Assembly (NCBI RefSeq): GCF_016863115.1
Contig: NZ_BOOG01000002.1
Coordinates: 33,438-97,437 of the forward strand
Origin: Sphaerimonospora thailandensis
Lineage (GTDB): Bacteria; Actinomycetota; Actinomycetes; Streptosporangiales; Streptosporangiaceae
Direction: 5' to 3'
DNA: 64,000 bases
Below the pieces are notes generated by a model that had not been told where the DNA came from, did no database searches, and worked only from the letters and a program-made list of their open reading frames with translations. A program made the translations under genes and the position numbers. Shown one piece after another: positions 34,434 to 42,445 of this stretch (position 1 is its first letter; every line of letters begins with the position of its first letter).

Positions 34434-37079
34434 ATGAGCCTGGTGGAACGAGACGCGGAGATGACCCGCCTGGCGGGGCTGCTCGGCGACGCCCTGGCCG
34501 GCAGGGGCAGGATCGTTCTGGTCGACGGGGCCATCGCGATCGGCAAGAGCGAGTTGCTGCACGCGTTCGCGGAGCGGTGCCTGGGCCTGGGGGCGCTGCC
34601 GATCATCGCGACCGGCTCCCGGATGGAGCGGAGCCTGCCGCTCGGCGTCCTGGGCCAGCTCATCCAGGAGGCGCCGCTGGTCCGGCGGGAGCGCGAACGA
34701 GCGGTCGCCCTGCTGGGCGAGGGCGCGGGCGGGGCGCTGCCGGGCGTGATCTCCTGGGGCTCCCGGGTAGACGTCCTTCAGCAGGTGGACGCCCAGATCG
34801 TCCACGGGCTCTGCACGATCCTGCTGGAGCTGTCCGAGCGCTATCCGCTGGTGATCGTCGTCGACGACGCGCACCACGCCGACCGCGCCTCGCTGCTCTG
34901 CCTGGCCTATCTGGCCAGACGAGTGCGGGCCGCGAGAATCATGGTCCTGCTCGCCGACCACGGCCGACATGACGCGCTCTTCCACGCCGAGCTGCTGCGC
35001 CAGCCGCACTGTCATCGGATCAGGCTCGTCCCGCTGTCGCGGCAGGGGGTCGTCTCCGTGGTCGCCGAGCGGCTCGGCGGACAGACCGCTGAGCGCTTCG
35101 CCGACGACTGGCACGCGCTCAGCGGGGGCAACCCGCTGCTGGCCGCCGCGCTGGCCGACGACTACCAGGACCTCGCCCGCTCGGCCCCGGCTGAACCGCC
35201 GGCCGGGGTCGTGGCAGGCGGCCGGTACGGCCAGGCCATACTGTCGTGCCTGCACCGCGCCGACCGGCGGACGCTCAGGGTGGCCTGGGGGCTGGCGGTC
35301 CTCAACGCGCCCGGACCGACCCGATACCCCGATCACCCGGGGGATCTCCAAGATCCACGACACCTCGGGCATCACGGGCGCCTCGCCAGTCTGCTCGCCG
35401 CCCTGCTCGCCGGGCCGCTCGGATCGGGCGGCGCCGACGTCGAGCGGGAGTTGGCCGCTCTCACCACCGCCGGCCTGGTGGACCGAGGTCGTTTCCGGCA
35501 CGAGGCGGCCCGCGCCGCCGTACTGGCCGAGATGGACCGCGGGCGGCGGATGGGCCTGCACGCACGTGCCGCTGAGTTGCTCCACGAGGCCGGGGCGACC
35601 CCGTCCGCTGTGGCGGAGCACCTGCTGGAGGCGGGCCCGGTGGAGGAGCCATGGGTCGTCCCGGTCCTGGAGGAGGCGGCCGGTACCGCGCTGCGGGCCG
35701 GACACGTGCGGCAGGCCGCCGCCTATCTCCGGCTGGCCGGCCGCGGATGCTCCGACGAGGACCGGCGCGCGAGGATCACCATGATGCTCGTCCGGGCCGA
35801 ATGGCGGATCGATCCCGGCACGTCCACCGCCCATCTCGCGGAACTGGCGGACGCGGCGCGCCGGGGCAGCCTGCGCGGAGACGACGTCGTCGTGCTGGCG
35901 CGGGCGCTGCTGTGGCACGGCCGGTTCGACGACGCCCGCGACGTGCTGGAGCACCTCAACCGCATCGGTGCGGCGGCCGATCCGGAGACGCACATCGAAC
36001 TCATGGTCACCCGGCTGTGGCTGCGTGCGACGTTTCCACCGCTCAAGGTTCATCTGAGTCACCCGGTGCGGGAGCGCGGCGCCGAAGGCGCCGTCTCGCC
36101 GGAGTCCAACCGGCGACTGGAGACGGCCGTCGTCCTCACCGAGGTCCTGTCCAGGGGGCCGCGGGAGGAGGACCTGGACGCCGTCGAGGGGATCCTGCAC
36201 GCCTGCCACCGCGACGGGACGTCGACCGACACCGTGGAGAACGGCCTCCTCGCCCTCGCCTACGGCGGCCGCTGCGAGCGCGCCGCCTCGTGGTGCGAGC
36301 TCTTCGGCATGCAGGCCGCGTCCGGGCACACGCCCAGCCGCCGGGCCAGGCTGGCCGCCGTACGCGCCGAGATCGCGGTACGGCAGGGCGACATGCGGTG
36401 TGCCGAACATCAGGCCCGCCTCGCCCTCGACATCATCCCGCCGAGCAGCTGGGGGGTCGCCGTCGGCGGTCCCCTGGCCAGCCTGGTGCTCGCACTGACG
36501 GCGGCGGGCAGGCACGGGGAGGCCGCCGAACACCTCGACAGGCCGGTCTCCGAGGCGATGTTCCAGACGCGGTACGGACTGCACTACCTGCACGCACGGG
36601 GGCGTCACCTCATGGCGACCGGGCAGCCGGCCGCGGCGCTTCGCGACTTCCAGCTCTGCGGCGGCCTCATGGCGGCGTGGGACCTCGACGTGCCGGAACT
36701 CGTCCCCTGGCGGTCCGAAGCCGCGCAGGCCCGTCTGGGTGCGGGGCGGCCGGCGCTCGCGGCGGCGGCCGGGCCGGTCGACCTGCTGAGCGGTGCGGAG
36801 CGCCGGGTCGCCGCGCTGGCGGCGGCCGGACACACCAACAGGGAGATCGCCGGGAAGCTTTACATCACGGTGAGCACCGTGGAACAGCACCTGACGCGGA
36901 CCTACCGGAAGCTGAAGATCACCCGGAGGGCCGATCTGCCGTCGATCCTGCGCTCCGGAGTGGAGTCCCCAGCGGAGTCGGCCGTGGGGTCCGCAGTGGA
37001 GCCGGCAGTGGAGCCGGCAGTGGAGTCCGGAGATCACGCTCTAACCGACGCGATGGCGTTCCGCGGCCTCGTGCCGTAG
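34434..37079 (+). CDS. LAL-type LuxR-family regulator
   Basis: 881-residue large ATP-binding LuxR regulator. N-terminal ATPase: Walker A DGAIAIGKSELL (about 32-43), Walker B PLVIVVDDAHHAD (about 139-151). The middle is alpha-helical TPR-like. C-terminal LuxR HTH at about 787-845 (LLSGAERRVAALAAAGHTNR, EIAGKLYITVSTVEQHLTR). The extreme C-terminus is a short repeat tail (SAVEPAVEPAVES) from a 12-bp minisatellite. Start ATG has GGAGG eight bases upstream. The 3' end overlaps the convergent enolase gene by 39 bases. A second candidate pathway regulator alongside the SARP. Confidence 0.9.
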   Translation: MSLVERDAEMTRLAGLLGDALAGRGRIVLVDGAIAIGKSELLHAFAERCLGLGALPIIATGSRMERSLPLGVLGQLIQEAPLVRRERERAVALLGEGAGGALPGVISWGSRVDVLQQVDAQIVHGLCTILLELSERYPLVIVVDDAHHADRASLLCLAYLARRVRAARIMVLLADHGRHDALFHAELLRQPHCHRIRLVPLSRQGVVSVVAERLGGQTAERFADDWHALSGGNPLLAAALADDYQDLARSAPAEPPAGVVAGGRYGQAILSCLHRADRRTLRVAWGLAVLNAPGPTRYPDHPGDLQDPRHLGHHGRLASLLAALLAGPLGSGGADVERELAALTTAGLVDRGRFRHEAARAAVLAEMDRGRRMGLHARAAELLHEAGATPSAVAEHLLEAGPVEEPWVVPVLEEAAGTALRAGHVRQAAAYLRLAGRGCSDEDRRARITMMLVRAEWRIDPGTSTAHLAELADAARRGSLRGDDVVVLARALLWHGRFDDARDVLEHLNRIGAAADPETHIELMVTRLWLRATFPPLKVHLSHPVRERGAEGAVSPESNRRLETAVVLTEVLSRGPREEDLDAVEGILHACHRDGTSTDTVENGLLALAYGGRCERAASWCELFGMQAASGHTPSRRARLAAVRAEIAVRQGDMRCAEHQARLALDIIPPSSWGVAVGGPLASLVLALTAAGRHGEAAEHLDRPVSEAMFQTRYGLHYLHARGRHLMATGQPAAALRDFQLCGGLMAAWDLDVPELVPWRSEAAQARLGAGRPALAAAAGPVDLLSGAERRVAALAAAGHTNREIAGKLYITVSTVEQHLTRTYRKLKITRRADLPSILRSGVESPAESAVGSAVEPAVEPAVESGDHALTDAMAFRGLVP

Positions 37080-38144
37080 CGTCAGGCCGAGACCGGGCCT
37101 GTCCGCGCCCGCGCGCACGACGCCGCCGGCCGGGTCGGCCGCCCCGTCGAACAGCTCGCTCTCGATCCGCACGTGATCGTGGAACCACTCCACGTGACGC
37201 AGGTTGGGCGTCGCCGCGGCCGCCGGAACGTGCAGGTTCGGCGCGCAGTGCGCCGACACCTGGAGGTTGTGTCCCGCCGCGACCGCCGCCGCGCCGAACC
37301 AGCCGGTGTAGCCACCGCAGCGGGTGGCGTCGATCTGCAGGCAGTCGACCGCGTCCGCCTCGCACATCCGGGTGAAGTAGACCTGGTCCCCGCCGTACTC
37401 GCCGGCGGCCACGTCGGCGTCGGCTCGCTCGCGCACCAGCCGCAGACCGGCCAGGTCGTCGGACGAGACCGGCTCCTCGAACCACACCACGTCGTGGTCA
37501 CGCATCCGACGCTCCAGCCGGATGGCCTGCTTGGCCGTATAGCCGCCGTTGGCGTCGACGTACAGCTCGGCCTCCGGGCCGATCACCTCGCGGGCGAGGG
37601 CGATGCGGTGCAGATCGCGGGCGGGAGCCGTACCCCACGACTCACCGATTTTGAGCTTCACGCGGCCGATGCCCTGTTCGTGCACCCAGTGCCGCAGTTG
37701 CGCGGCGGTGGTGGCGTCGTCGTAGGTGGTGAACCCGCCCGAGCCGTACACCGGGACCCGGTCGTGGACGGCGCCGAAAAGGCGGGTCAGCGGGACGTTC
37801 AGCAGCTTGGCCTTGAGATCCCAGAGGGCGACGTCCACCGCGGAGATCGCGTACGCGGCGAGCCCCGGCCGTCCGGCGTTGCGCACCCGACGGTCCATGG
37901 CCCGCCAGATCGCCGGGATGTCCATGGCGGACGCCCCGGTCACCACGGGGGCCAGCAACTCGGTGACCAACCGCGCGGCCGCGGCGGGCGCGTAGCTCCA
38001 CCCCGTGCCCGTGACGGTGCCCGCGCGAACCTCGGCCACCACCATCGTCGTCGCATCCCAGGCGAAAGTGCCGTCGGCCTCGGGGCGGTCGGTCGGCACC
38101 CGGTAGGCCGCGGCGCACACCTCATGGATCACATCGTCGACCAC
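37041..38144 (-). CDS. Enolase-superfamily enzyme (MLE/mandelate racemase subgroup)
   Basis: About 367-residue metal-dependent enzyme abstracting a proton alpha to a carboxylate (racemase, dehydratase, epimerase or cycloisomerase). Catalytic layout is intact: KLKIGE (KxK base), Mg ligands in YVDANGGY (Asp), FEEPVS (Glu) and AGEYGG (Glu), and a distal His in SAHCAPNLH. Start is uncertain; GTG at 38144 (or 38132) gives the normal family length, while the longer frame to 38366 adds a Cys/Arg-rich, non-protein-like stretch. It converges on the LAL gene. Whether it belongs to the enediyne cluster or is a border gene is unclear. Confidence 0.8.
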   Translation of the reverse strand: MVDDVIHEVCAAAYRVPTDRPEADGTFAWDATTMVVAEVRAGTVTGTGWSYAPAAAARLVTELLAPVVTGASAMDIPAIWRAMDRRVRNAGRPGLAAYAISAVDVALWDLKAKLLNVPLTRLFGAVHDRVPVYGSGGFTTYDDATTAAQLRHWVHEQGIGRVKLKIGESWGTAPARDLHRIALAREVIGPEAELYVDANGGYTAKQAIRLERRMRDHDVVWFEEPVSSDDLAGLRLVRERADADVAAGEYGGDQVYFTRMCEADAVDCLQIDATRCGGYTGWFGAAAVAAGHNLQVSAHCAPNLHVPAAAATPNLRHVEWFHDHVRIESELFDGAADPAGGVVRAGADRPGLGLTLRHEAAERHRVG

Positions 38145-38546
38145 GTCGTCGTCATCCCATCGATCATGGGGGGGCAGCGGCAAGCACCTGCGGCGAAACG
38201 CAGCAGGGGCACCCACGTTCGCCATCGGGTGGCAGCGGCACGGCCAGCATGCCCGCACCGAGGCGGGCCGACACGGTGCGCCAGCCCACTTTTCCCCGGA
38301 CGCCTCCACATGCCGCCAGCGCCCCGGCCCGCACCGTAAGCGGACCGAGGCGCTGTGGTTGGGCACCGGATTCTAGGCACCGAACTAGGTCATGTTTGGC
38401 AGATCATGTCCTGCTGCGCGGCCCAGACGGCGCTTCGCCGCGCCGGACTCGTCGCACGCAGGCTCCCCGCTACGAGCTCCTCCTCCGGCTTGCGATGCAT
38501 CCGCCTGGATCCACGCTCGCGACGGACAGCATCTGCCAAATACTCC
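38145..38546. other. 402-bp intergenic region at the cluster border
   Basis: Between the start of the enolase gene and the DUF397 stop (both minus strand). No supported gene; the short frames across it are shadows. A locally AT-richer stretch (about 38,360-38,420) could hold the enolase promoter. No hairpin, att-like repeat or tRNA was recognised. Confidence 0.5.
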
Positions 38547-38756
38547 CTAAATGTCGAACTCGCCATCCCTGACGCCGCCGATGAAGGCGGCCCACTCGCT
38601 CGGGGTGAAGGCCAGCGCGGGGCCGGTGGGGTTCTTGCTGTCCCGGACGCCGATGACACCGGGCAGGTTGGTCGCCACCTCGACGCAGTCGTTGTTCTGG
38701 GCGCTGCGACGGGACTTCCGCCACTGGGCGCCGGACAGGTCAGGCAAGTCGGTCAT
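38547..38756 (-). CDS. DUF397 protein
   Basis: 69-residue DUF397 protein: LSGAQWRKSRRSAQNNDCVEV, PGVIGVRDSKNP and ALAFTPSEWAAFIGGVRDGEFD. In actinomycetes these are partners of the DUF5753 XRE regulators and behave in an antitoxin-like or modulator role. Start ATG at 38756 lies inside the 3' end of the XRE gene (17-base overlap), giving translational coupling; the longer upstream frame is the XRE gene read in another frame. Confidence 0.92.
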   Translation of the reverse strand: MTDLPDLSGAQWRKSRRSAQNNDCVEVATNLPGVIGVRDSKNPTGPALAFTPSEWAAFIGGVRDGEFDI

Positions 38757-39582
38757 GCTCACTCCTAGCCGCGGCGATGCGCGCCGCGGACTCGTCAGGG
38801 GACAGGCAGGCGCCGGCGAGACGCTCAAAGGTCAGGATAAGGTCTCGCACCTGGTCGGCCGCCTCCACGTACACCTCCCCCGCCGGGCACTCCGCGTACC
38901 CGAGATCGGGGTCCTCCCCGAAGGACAGCACTGAGAACGCGCCCTCAAACCCGCAGTGTGCGCCGACTCGCTGCGGCAGCACCTGGACCGTGATGTTCGG
39001 CCGCTCCATGGCCTCAAGCAGGTCGTCCAACTGCCTGGTCATGACGCCGGGCGCCCCGATCGGCCGGCACAGCGCCTCCTCGGCGAGGAGGACATGCAGT
39101 GTCGGCGCCCGGCTGCCGAGCAGGCTGATCTTCCGCTGCATCCGCGCGTCCACCCGGCGCTCCAGCTCGATGCCGGGCCTGTCGGGGTAACCGGCTTCAA
39201 TGATCGCGCGAGCGTAGTCCTCGCTCTGCAGCAGGCCGGGGATCAGCAGCGGCTCCCACTTGCGGATGGCCCGGGCCTCCGCCTCGAACTCCACGTAGCT
39301 GCCCGAGAGGACGTCGGAGTAGGCGGTCCACCAGCCGCGCCGGGTCACCTCGTGGGCGAGCTGCACCATGGCCTTGGTGGTCTCGTCCTCCGCGCAGTAC
39401 AGGTGGCAGAGCGCCGCCACGTCCTCGGGTGCGGGGGCGCCGCGACCGGTCTCGAACCGGTTGAGCTTCGATCTGGACCACCCGATCTGCTCGGCGGCGT
39501 CCTCCGTCGTTAAGTCGGCACCTGCGCGAAGTGTGCGCAGCTCACGCGCCAGACGGCGCAGCCGAACCGTCGAATGCTTCAT
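38740..39582 (-). CDS. XRE-family regulator with DUF5753
   Basis: 280-residue regulator: HTH at about 8-62 (LARELRTLRAGADLTTEDAA, EQIGWSRSKLNRFETGRGAP) and a DUF5753 sensor domain (about 90-270; WEPLLIPGLLQSEDYARAII, TVQVLPQRVGAHCGFEGAFS). Start ATG at 39582 (MKHSTVRLRRL) fits the family; the 18-codon upstream extension does not. It is divergent from the operon starting at 39893 and coupled to DUF397, so it is the probable local switch for that operon. Confidence 0.9.
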   Translation of the reverse strand: MKHSTVRLRRLARELRTLRAGADLTTEDAAEQIGWSRSKLNRFETGRGAPAPEDVAALCHLYCAEDETTKAMVQLAHEVTRRGWWTAYSDVLSGSYVEFEAEARAIRKWEPLLIPGLLQSEDYARAIIEAGYPDRPGIELERRVDARMQRKISLLGSRAPTLHVLLAEEALCRPIGAPGVMTRQLDDLLEAMERPNITVQVLPQRVGAHCGFEGAFSVLSFGEDPDLGYAECPAGEVYVEAADQVRDLILTFERLAGACLSPDESAARIAAARSEHDRLA

Positions 39583-39892
39583 GCCGGAGAGTCTCCCACA
39601 GGCAATCCCGATCCCACAATTTCCAAAACTTCCCATATCGGACTGGCCATCGACTTATTTCTAGGAAGTCATTGCCATCATGAGATTCCCAAGTCACTAT
39701 GAGTTGCGTCTCCACCGAGAGAGACGGCTCGGACGGGTCAAGCATGGGGTTCGCGTCATTGGCTGCGTGCCTTGGACCGTTTTCGCTGTCCGGCAAGGGA
39801 GGCACCCGCCCGTCAGGGCAACAGAAACGGGCCGGCCAGGGGTGCTGCATACCCCTGGCAGGCCCTTGATCGGACGCTAGGAGGTCCGACCC
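39583..39892. promoter_or_regulatory. Divergent promoter region with hairpin
   Basis: 310 bases between the XRE gene and the plus-strand operon; AT-rich for the window in 39,600-39,720. Inverted elements AACTTCC (about 39,627) and GGAAGTC (about 39,664) could be an XRE operator. A perfect hairpin CCAGGGGT-7 nt-ACCCCTGG (39836-39858) lies in the leader just before the ribosome binding site AGGAGG of the first ORF and could attenuate it. Confidence 0.5.
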
Positions 39893-40126
39893 GTGCTCCA
39901 GAGTAGTGCCCAGGCCATCAGCAACGAATTGACACACAAGGGGGTCATGCCTGGCTGGCGCGTCATCGTCAGCGACGCCGGCCGCCTGTGGGCCAGCCGT
40001 GAGAAGCCGTTCTCCCCAGCCGCCGAGAAGGCCGGTGCTTCCCGCACCGTCGACGCCGACGACGAGGCCGAACTGGCGGCGGCGGTCGCCGTACAGGAGC
40101 GCCTGGCCGAGGAGGCGTCGCGATGA
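39893..40126 (+). CDS. Small protein of unknown function, operon start
   Basis: 77-residue soluble protein. Middle part PGWRVIVSDAGRLWASREKPF is compact and hydrophobic, the end DDEAELAAAVAVQERLAEEA is an acidic helix. Start: GTG with AGGAGG eight bases upstream; the internal ATG at 39947 lacks one. Stop overlaps the next start (ATGA). Similar tiny proteins often sit next to XRE/DUF397 loci in actinomycetes; no function assigned. Confidence 0.65.
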   Translation: MLQSSAQAISNELTHKGVMPGWRVIVSDAGRLWASREKPFSPAAEKAGASRTVDADDEAELAAAVAVQERLAEEASR

Positions 40127-40581
40127 CCCATGCGTCATTCTCGGTGGCGTCCGCTCGGGCGACATCCTCACCGACGGCGTCCTCACCGGCGGCGAACGCC
40201 CAGCCAACCCGCCCCGCGCGCGGTGCCCTGAGCGCAGCCGCCGAGAGAATGCTCGGCATCCTCGCCGAGGCGGAGGACAAGGCCGAGGCGGAAGACGAGG
40301 ACTGCCCGGGTGTCTCGCCGCATCCTGCCGTTCCGCTCCCCGGACGTACGGCGTTCCGCTGGATTGAGGAAAGCCTCGGACAGCGGGGCCGCGTGATCGA
40401 GCACACCTGCGGCTGCGTCATGACCGTCTATGAGCTGATTTCCTACGGCGGGACCTACCAGATCTGCCGCTGCACCCTCCCCCGCCCCGGCGTTCCCGCC
40501 GTGTCATGGACGGCGGAGCGGTGGGGCCGCCGGGAGGCGTACGAGTGGTGGCGTCGCCTACTCACCGGGCAGGCCCGATGA
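40123..40581 (+). CDS. Small Cys-containing protein, unknown
   Basis: 152-residue protein. The first 40 residues are Ala/Ser/Thr-rich and disordered; the C-terminal part holds AFRWIEESLGQRGRVIEHTC, then GCVMTVYELISYGGTYQICRC. The CxC...CxC spacing could bind a metal. Ends with WGRREAYEWWRRLLTG. It overlaps the preceding gene by four bases and is followed by the TIM-barrel gene. Function unknown. Confidence 0.6.
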   Translation: MTHASFSVASARATSSPTASSPAANAQPTRPARGALSAAAERMLGILAEAEDKAEAEDEDCPGVSPHPAVPLPGRTAFRWIEESLGQRGRVIEHTCGCVMTVYELISYGGTYQICRCTLPRPGVPAVSWTAERWGRREAYEWWRRLLTGQAR

Positions 40582-40646
40582 GCCACCCCAACGTTCCCGA
40601 TCCGCTTGCTCGTTCGCACCTGATTTCCTCGAAGGAGAGATCGACT

Positions 40647-41504
40647 GTGGTCACATGCCCGGCCTCTGCGCTGGTGCTCAACCCCGATGAGCTCGGCCCC
40701 GATCCGGTCCCGGGCCTGAACCTGGCGGTGAAGCTGGGGATCGGGCATCTGGAGATCCGCTCGGCCGAGGGCGCCAACGCGCTGATGCTGCCCGACGACC
40801 GGCTGCGGCACATTCGGACCCTGGCCGACGAGCGCGGCCTGAAGGTGGCAGCGCTGGCCTCGCCGCTGTGGAAGTGGTGCCATCCCGAAGCACGGCCAGG
40901 CCGGGTTGACACCTTCGGTTTCCCTACCCAGGTCCCGCCTGATCAGCGGCTGGGCTGGGTGGAACGGGCTTTCGAAGCCGCCACGATCCTCGGTGCGCCG
41001 GTAGTGCGGGTCTTCTCCCACCTACGGGTCGAGCCGGAGCTGACCGAGGGGTTCGCCGGCGATCCGCTGCTGGCCAAGGCCCTGAACATGGCTGAGCGGG
41101 CTGGCGTGCGACTCCTGCTGGAGAACGAGCCGGTGTGCACTGTCGCCCACGCCGAGCCGCTGCTGGAGGTCCTGGGGCGGTACCACGGACAGGGCCTGGG
41201 GTTGTGGCTGGATGTGGCGAACCTGCACGAACTCGGCCAGGCCACACCCGAAGTGATCCGGGCTCTGGCCCCGTACGTGGGTTACCTGCATGTCAAGGAC
41301 TACCACGTGGGCGCTGACGGAGGGCGGGTCTTCTGCCCGGCCGGGACGGGGTGTGTGCCGTACGGCGAGGTGTTGCCGCTGCTGCACGCCGCCTGTCCAG
41401 TGCTGCCGTACGCGCTGGAGACCCATGTGCGTGACACCCCGGCCGAGGCGCTCACCGCTGGGGCTGCGTTCCTGCGCACGTCACTTCCGGGAGGGCTGAG
41501 GTGA
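40647..41504 (+). CDS. Sugar phosphate isomerase/epimerase-like TIM barrel
   Basis: 285-residue xylose-isomerase-like (AP endonuclease 2 family) TIM barrel that would isomerise or epimerise a sugar, keto-sugar or inositol. Visible strand-end residues: LNLAVKLGIGHLEIR, VRVFSHLR, LLLENEP (Glu), LWLDVANLHEL (Asp) and YLHVKDYHVG (His, Asp), consistent with a divalent metal site. Start: GTG at 40647 has AAGGAGAG seven bases upstream; the ATG at 40578 overlapping the previous stop adds 23 residues not typical of the family. It overlaps the Gfo/Idh/MocA gene by four bases (GTGA), a pairing common in inositol and amino-sugar pathways. Confidence 0.8.
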   Translation: MVTCPASALVLNPDELGPDPVPGLNLAVKLGIGHLEIRSAEGANALMLPDDRLRHIRTLADERGLKVAALASPLWKWCHPEARPGRVDTFGFPTQVPPDQRLGWVERAFEAATILGAPVVRVFSHLRVEPELTEGFAGDPLLAKALNMAERAGVRLLLENEPVCTVAHAEPLLEVLGRYHGQGLGLWLDVANLHELGQATPEVIRALAPYVGYLHVKDYHVGADGGRVFCPAGTGCVPYGEVLPLLHAACPVLPYALETHVRDTPAEALTAGAAFLRTSLPGGLR

Positions 41505-42445
41505 AAGCCGCCGTGAGTCGGGTGCTGCTGGTCGGAGCCGGGGAGGTCGGTGCCAAACACCTCGTCGCACTCGCTGACACACCCGGAGTGACGGTGGCTG
41601 GTGTCGCCGATCCGTGCCCACGCGCCGAGTTGCCGCCGGGCACTCCGCTGTTCGCCTCCTGGCGGCCCGCGCTGGCCGCGCTGTCTCCAGAACTGGTGGT
41701 GGTGGCCGCCCCGCCCGGAACGGCGCTCGCAGCGGCGCGGGAGGCCGCCGCGTCCGGGGCCATGGTGCTCGTGGAGAAGCCCGCCACCACTGACCCCGCC
41801 GCCCTCGCCTCCCAACCCCGTGATGAGCGCATCTTCGTGGGCTTCCAGTCGCACTTCGCTCCCGGACTGGACGGGCTTCTCGCGCGGTCCCCAGTGATCG
41901 AGCGTACGGAGGTGCTGCTGAGCGTGAGGCGCGACGCAGGCTACTTCCGTGGCTGGCGCCGCACTCACTCCGCAGCCGGCGGGGTGCTGCATCAGCAGGC
42001 CATCCATGGCCTGGCTCTGGCCCTGCGGCTCATGCCGGGGGATGTTCGGACGGCGGAGGCCACGGTGGTCCACCGGCGAGGACTGGCCGAGACCGAAGAC
42101 CAGGTCATCGCCGACTTCGTCCTGGCCGGCGGACAGACGGGACGCATCGACGCCCGCGTCGATCACCCTGGCCCGCCTCGCCATGAAGTCGTCCTGCATC
42201 TCGCCGGTGGGCGGCGTCTATGGGTGCGCGGTCGCAACCTCGAAGCCGGACTCGGCGTCGCCGATGCCGCTCCAACTCATGAGGAACTGCGGCGCCGGAT
42301 GTACACGTCGGTGCTCGACGCCGCCGAAGGTCCCGTTCATCCCTGTCTGTTCCCGCTGTCGGCGCTTCGGCGCACACTGGAGGTGATCGACCGTGTCTAC
42401 CACGACGCGCACGTGGTCCGGGCAGCGGACGCCGCTGCCGCATGA
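41501..42445 (+). CDS. Gfo/Idh/MocA-family oxidoreductase
   Basis: 314-residue NAD(P)-dependent sugar or inositol dehydrogenase. Rossmann start VLLVGAGEVGAKHLVAL, the EKPATT motif (Lys of the catalytic EKP) near residue 90, and a C-terminal domain with GGVLHQQAIHGLAL (His-containing catalytic segment in place of GG.xxDxGxH). Overlaps its upstream neighbour by four bases and is overlapped for 53 bases by the MAT gene. Probably acts with the TIM-barrel enzyme on the same substrate. Confidence 0.82.
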   Translation: MKAAVSRVLLVGAGEVGAKHLVALADTPGVTVAGVADPCPRAELPPGTPLFASWRPALAALSPELVVVAAPPGTALAAAREAAASGAMVLVEKPATTDPAALASQPRDERIFVGFQSHFAPGLDGLLARSPVIERTEVLLSVRRDAGYFRGWRRTHSAAGGVLHQQAIHGLALALRLMPGDVRTAEATVVHRRGLAETEDQVIADFVLAGGQTGRIDARVDHPGPPRHEVVLHLAGGRRLWVRGRNLEAGLGVADAAPTHEELRRRMYTSVLDAAEGPVHPCLFPLSALRRTLEVIDRVYHDAHVVRAADAAAA

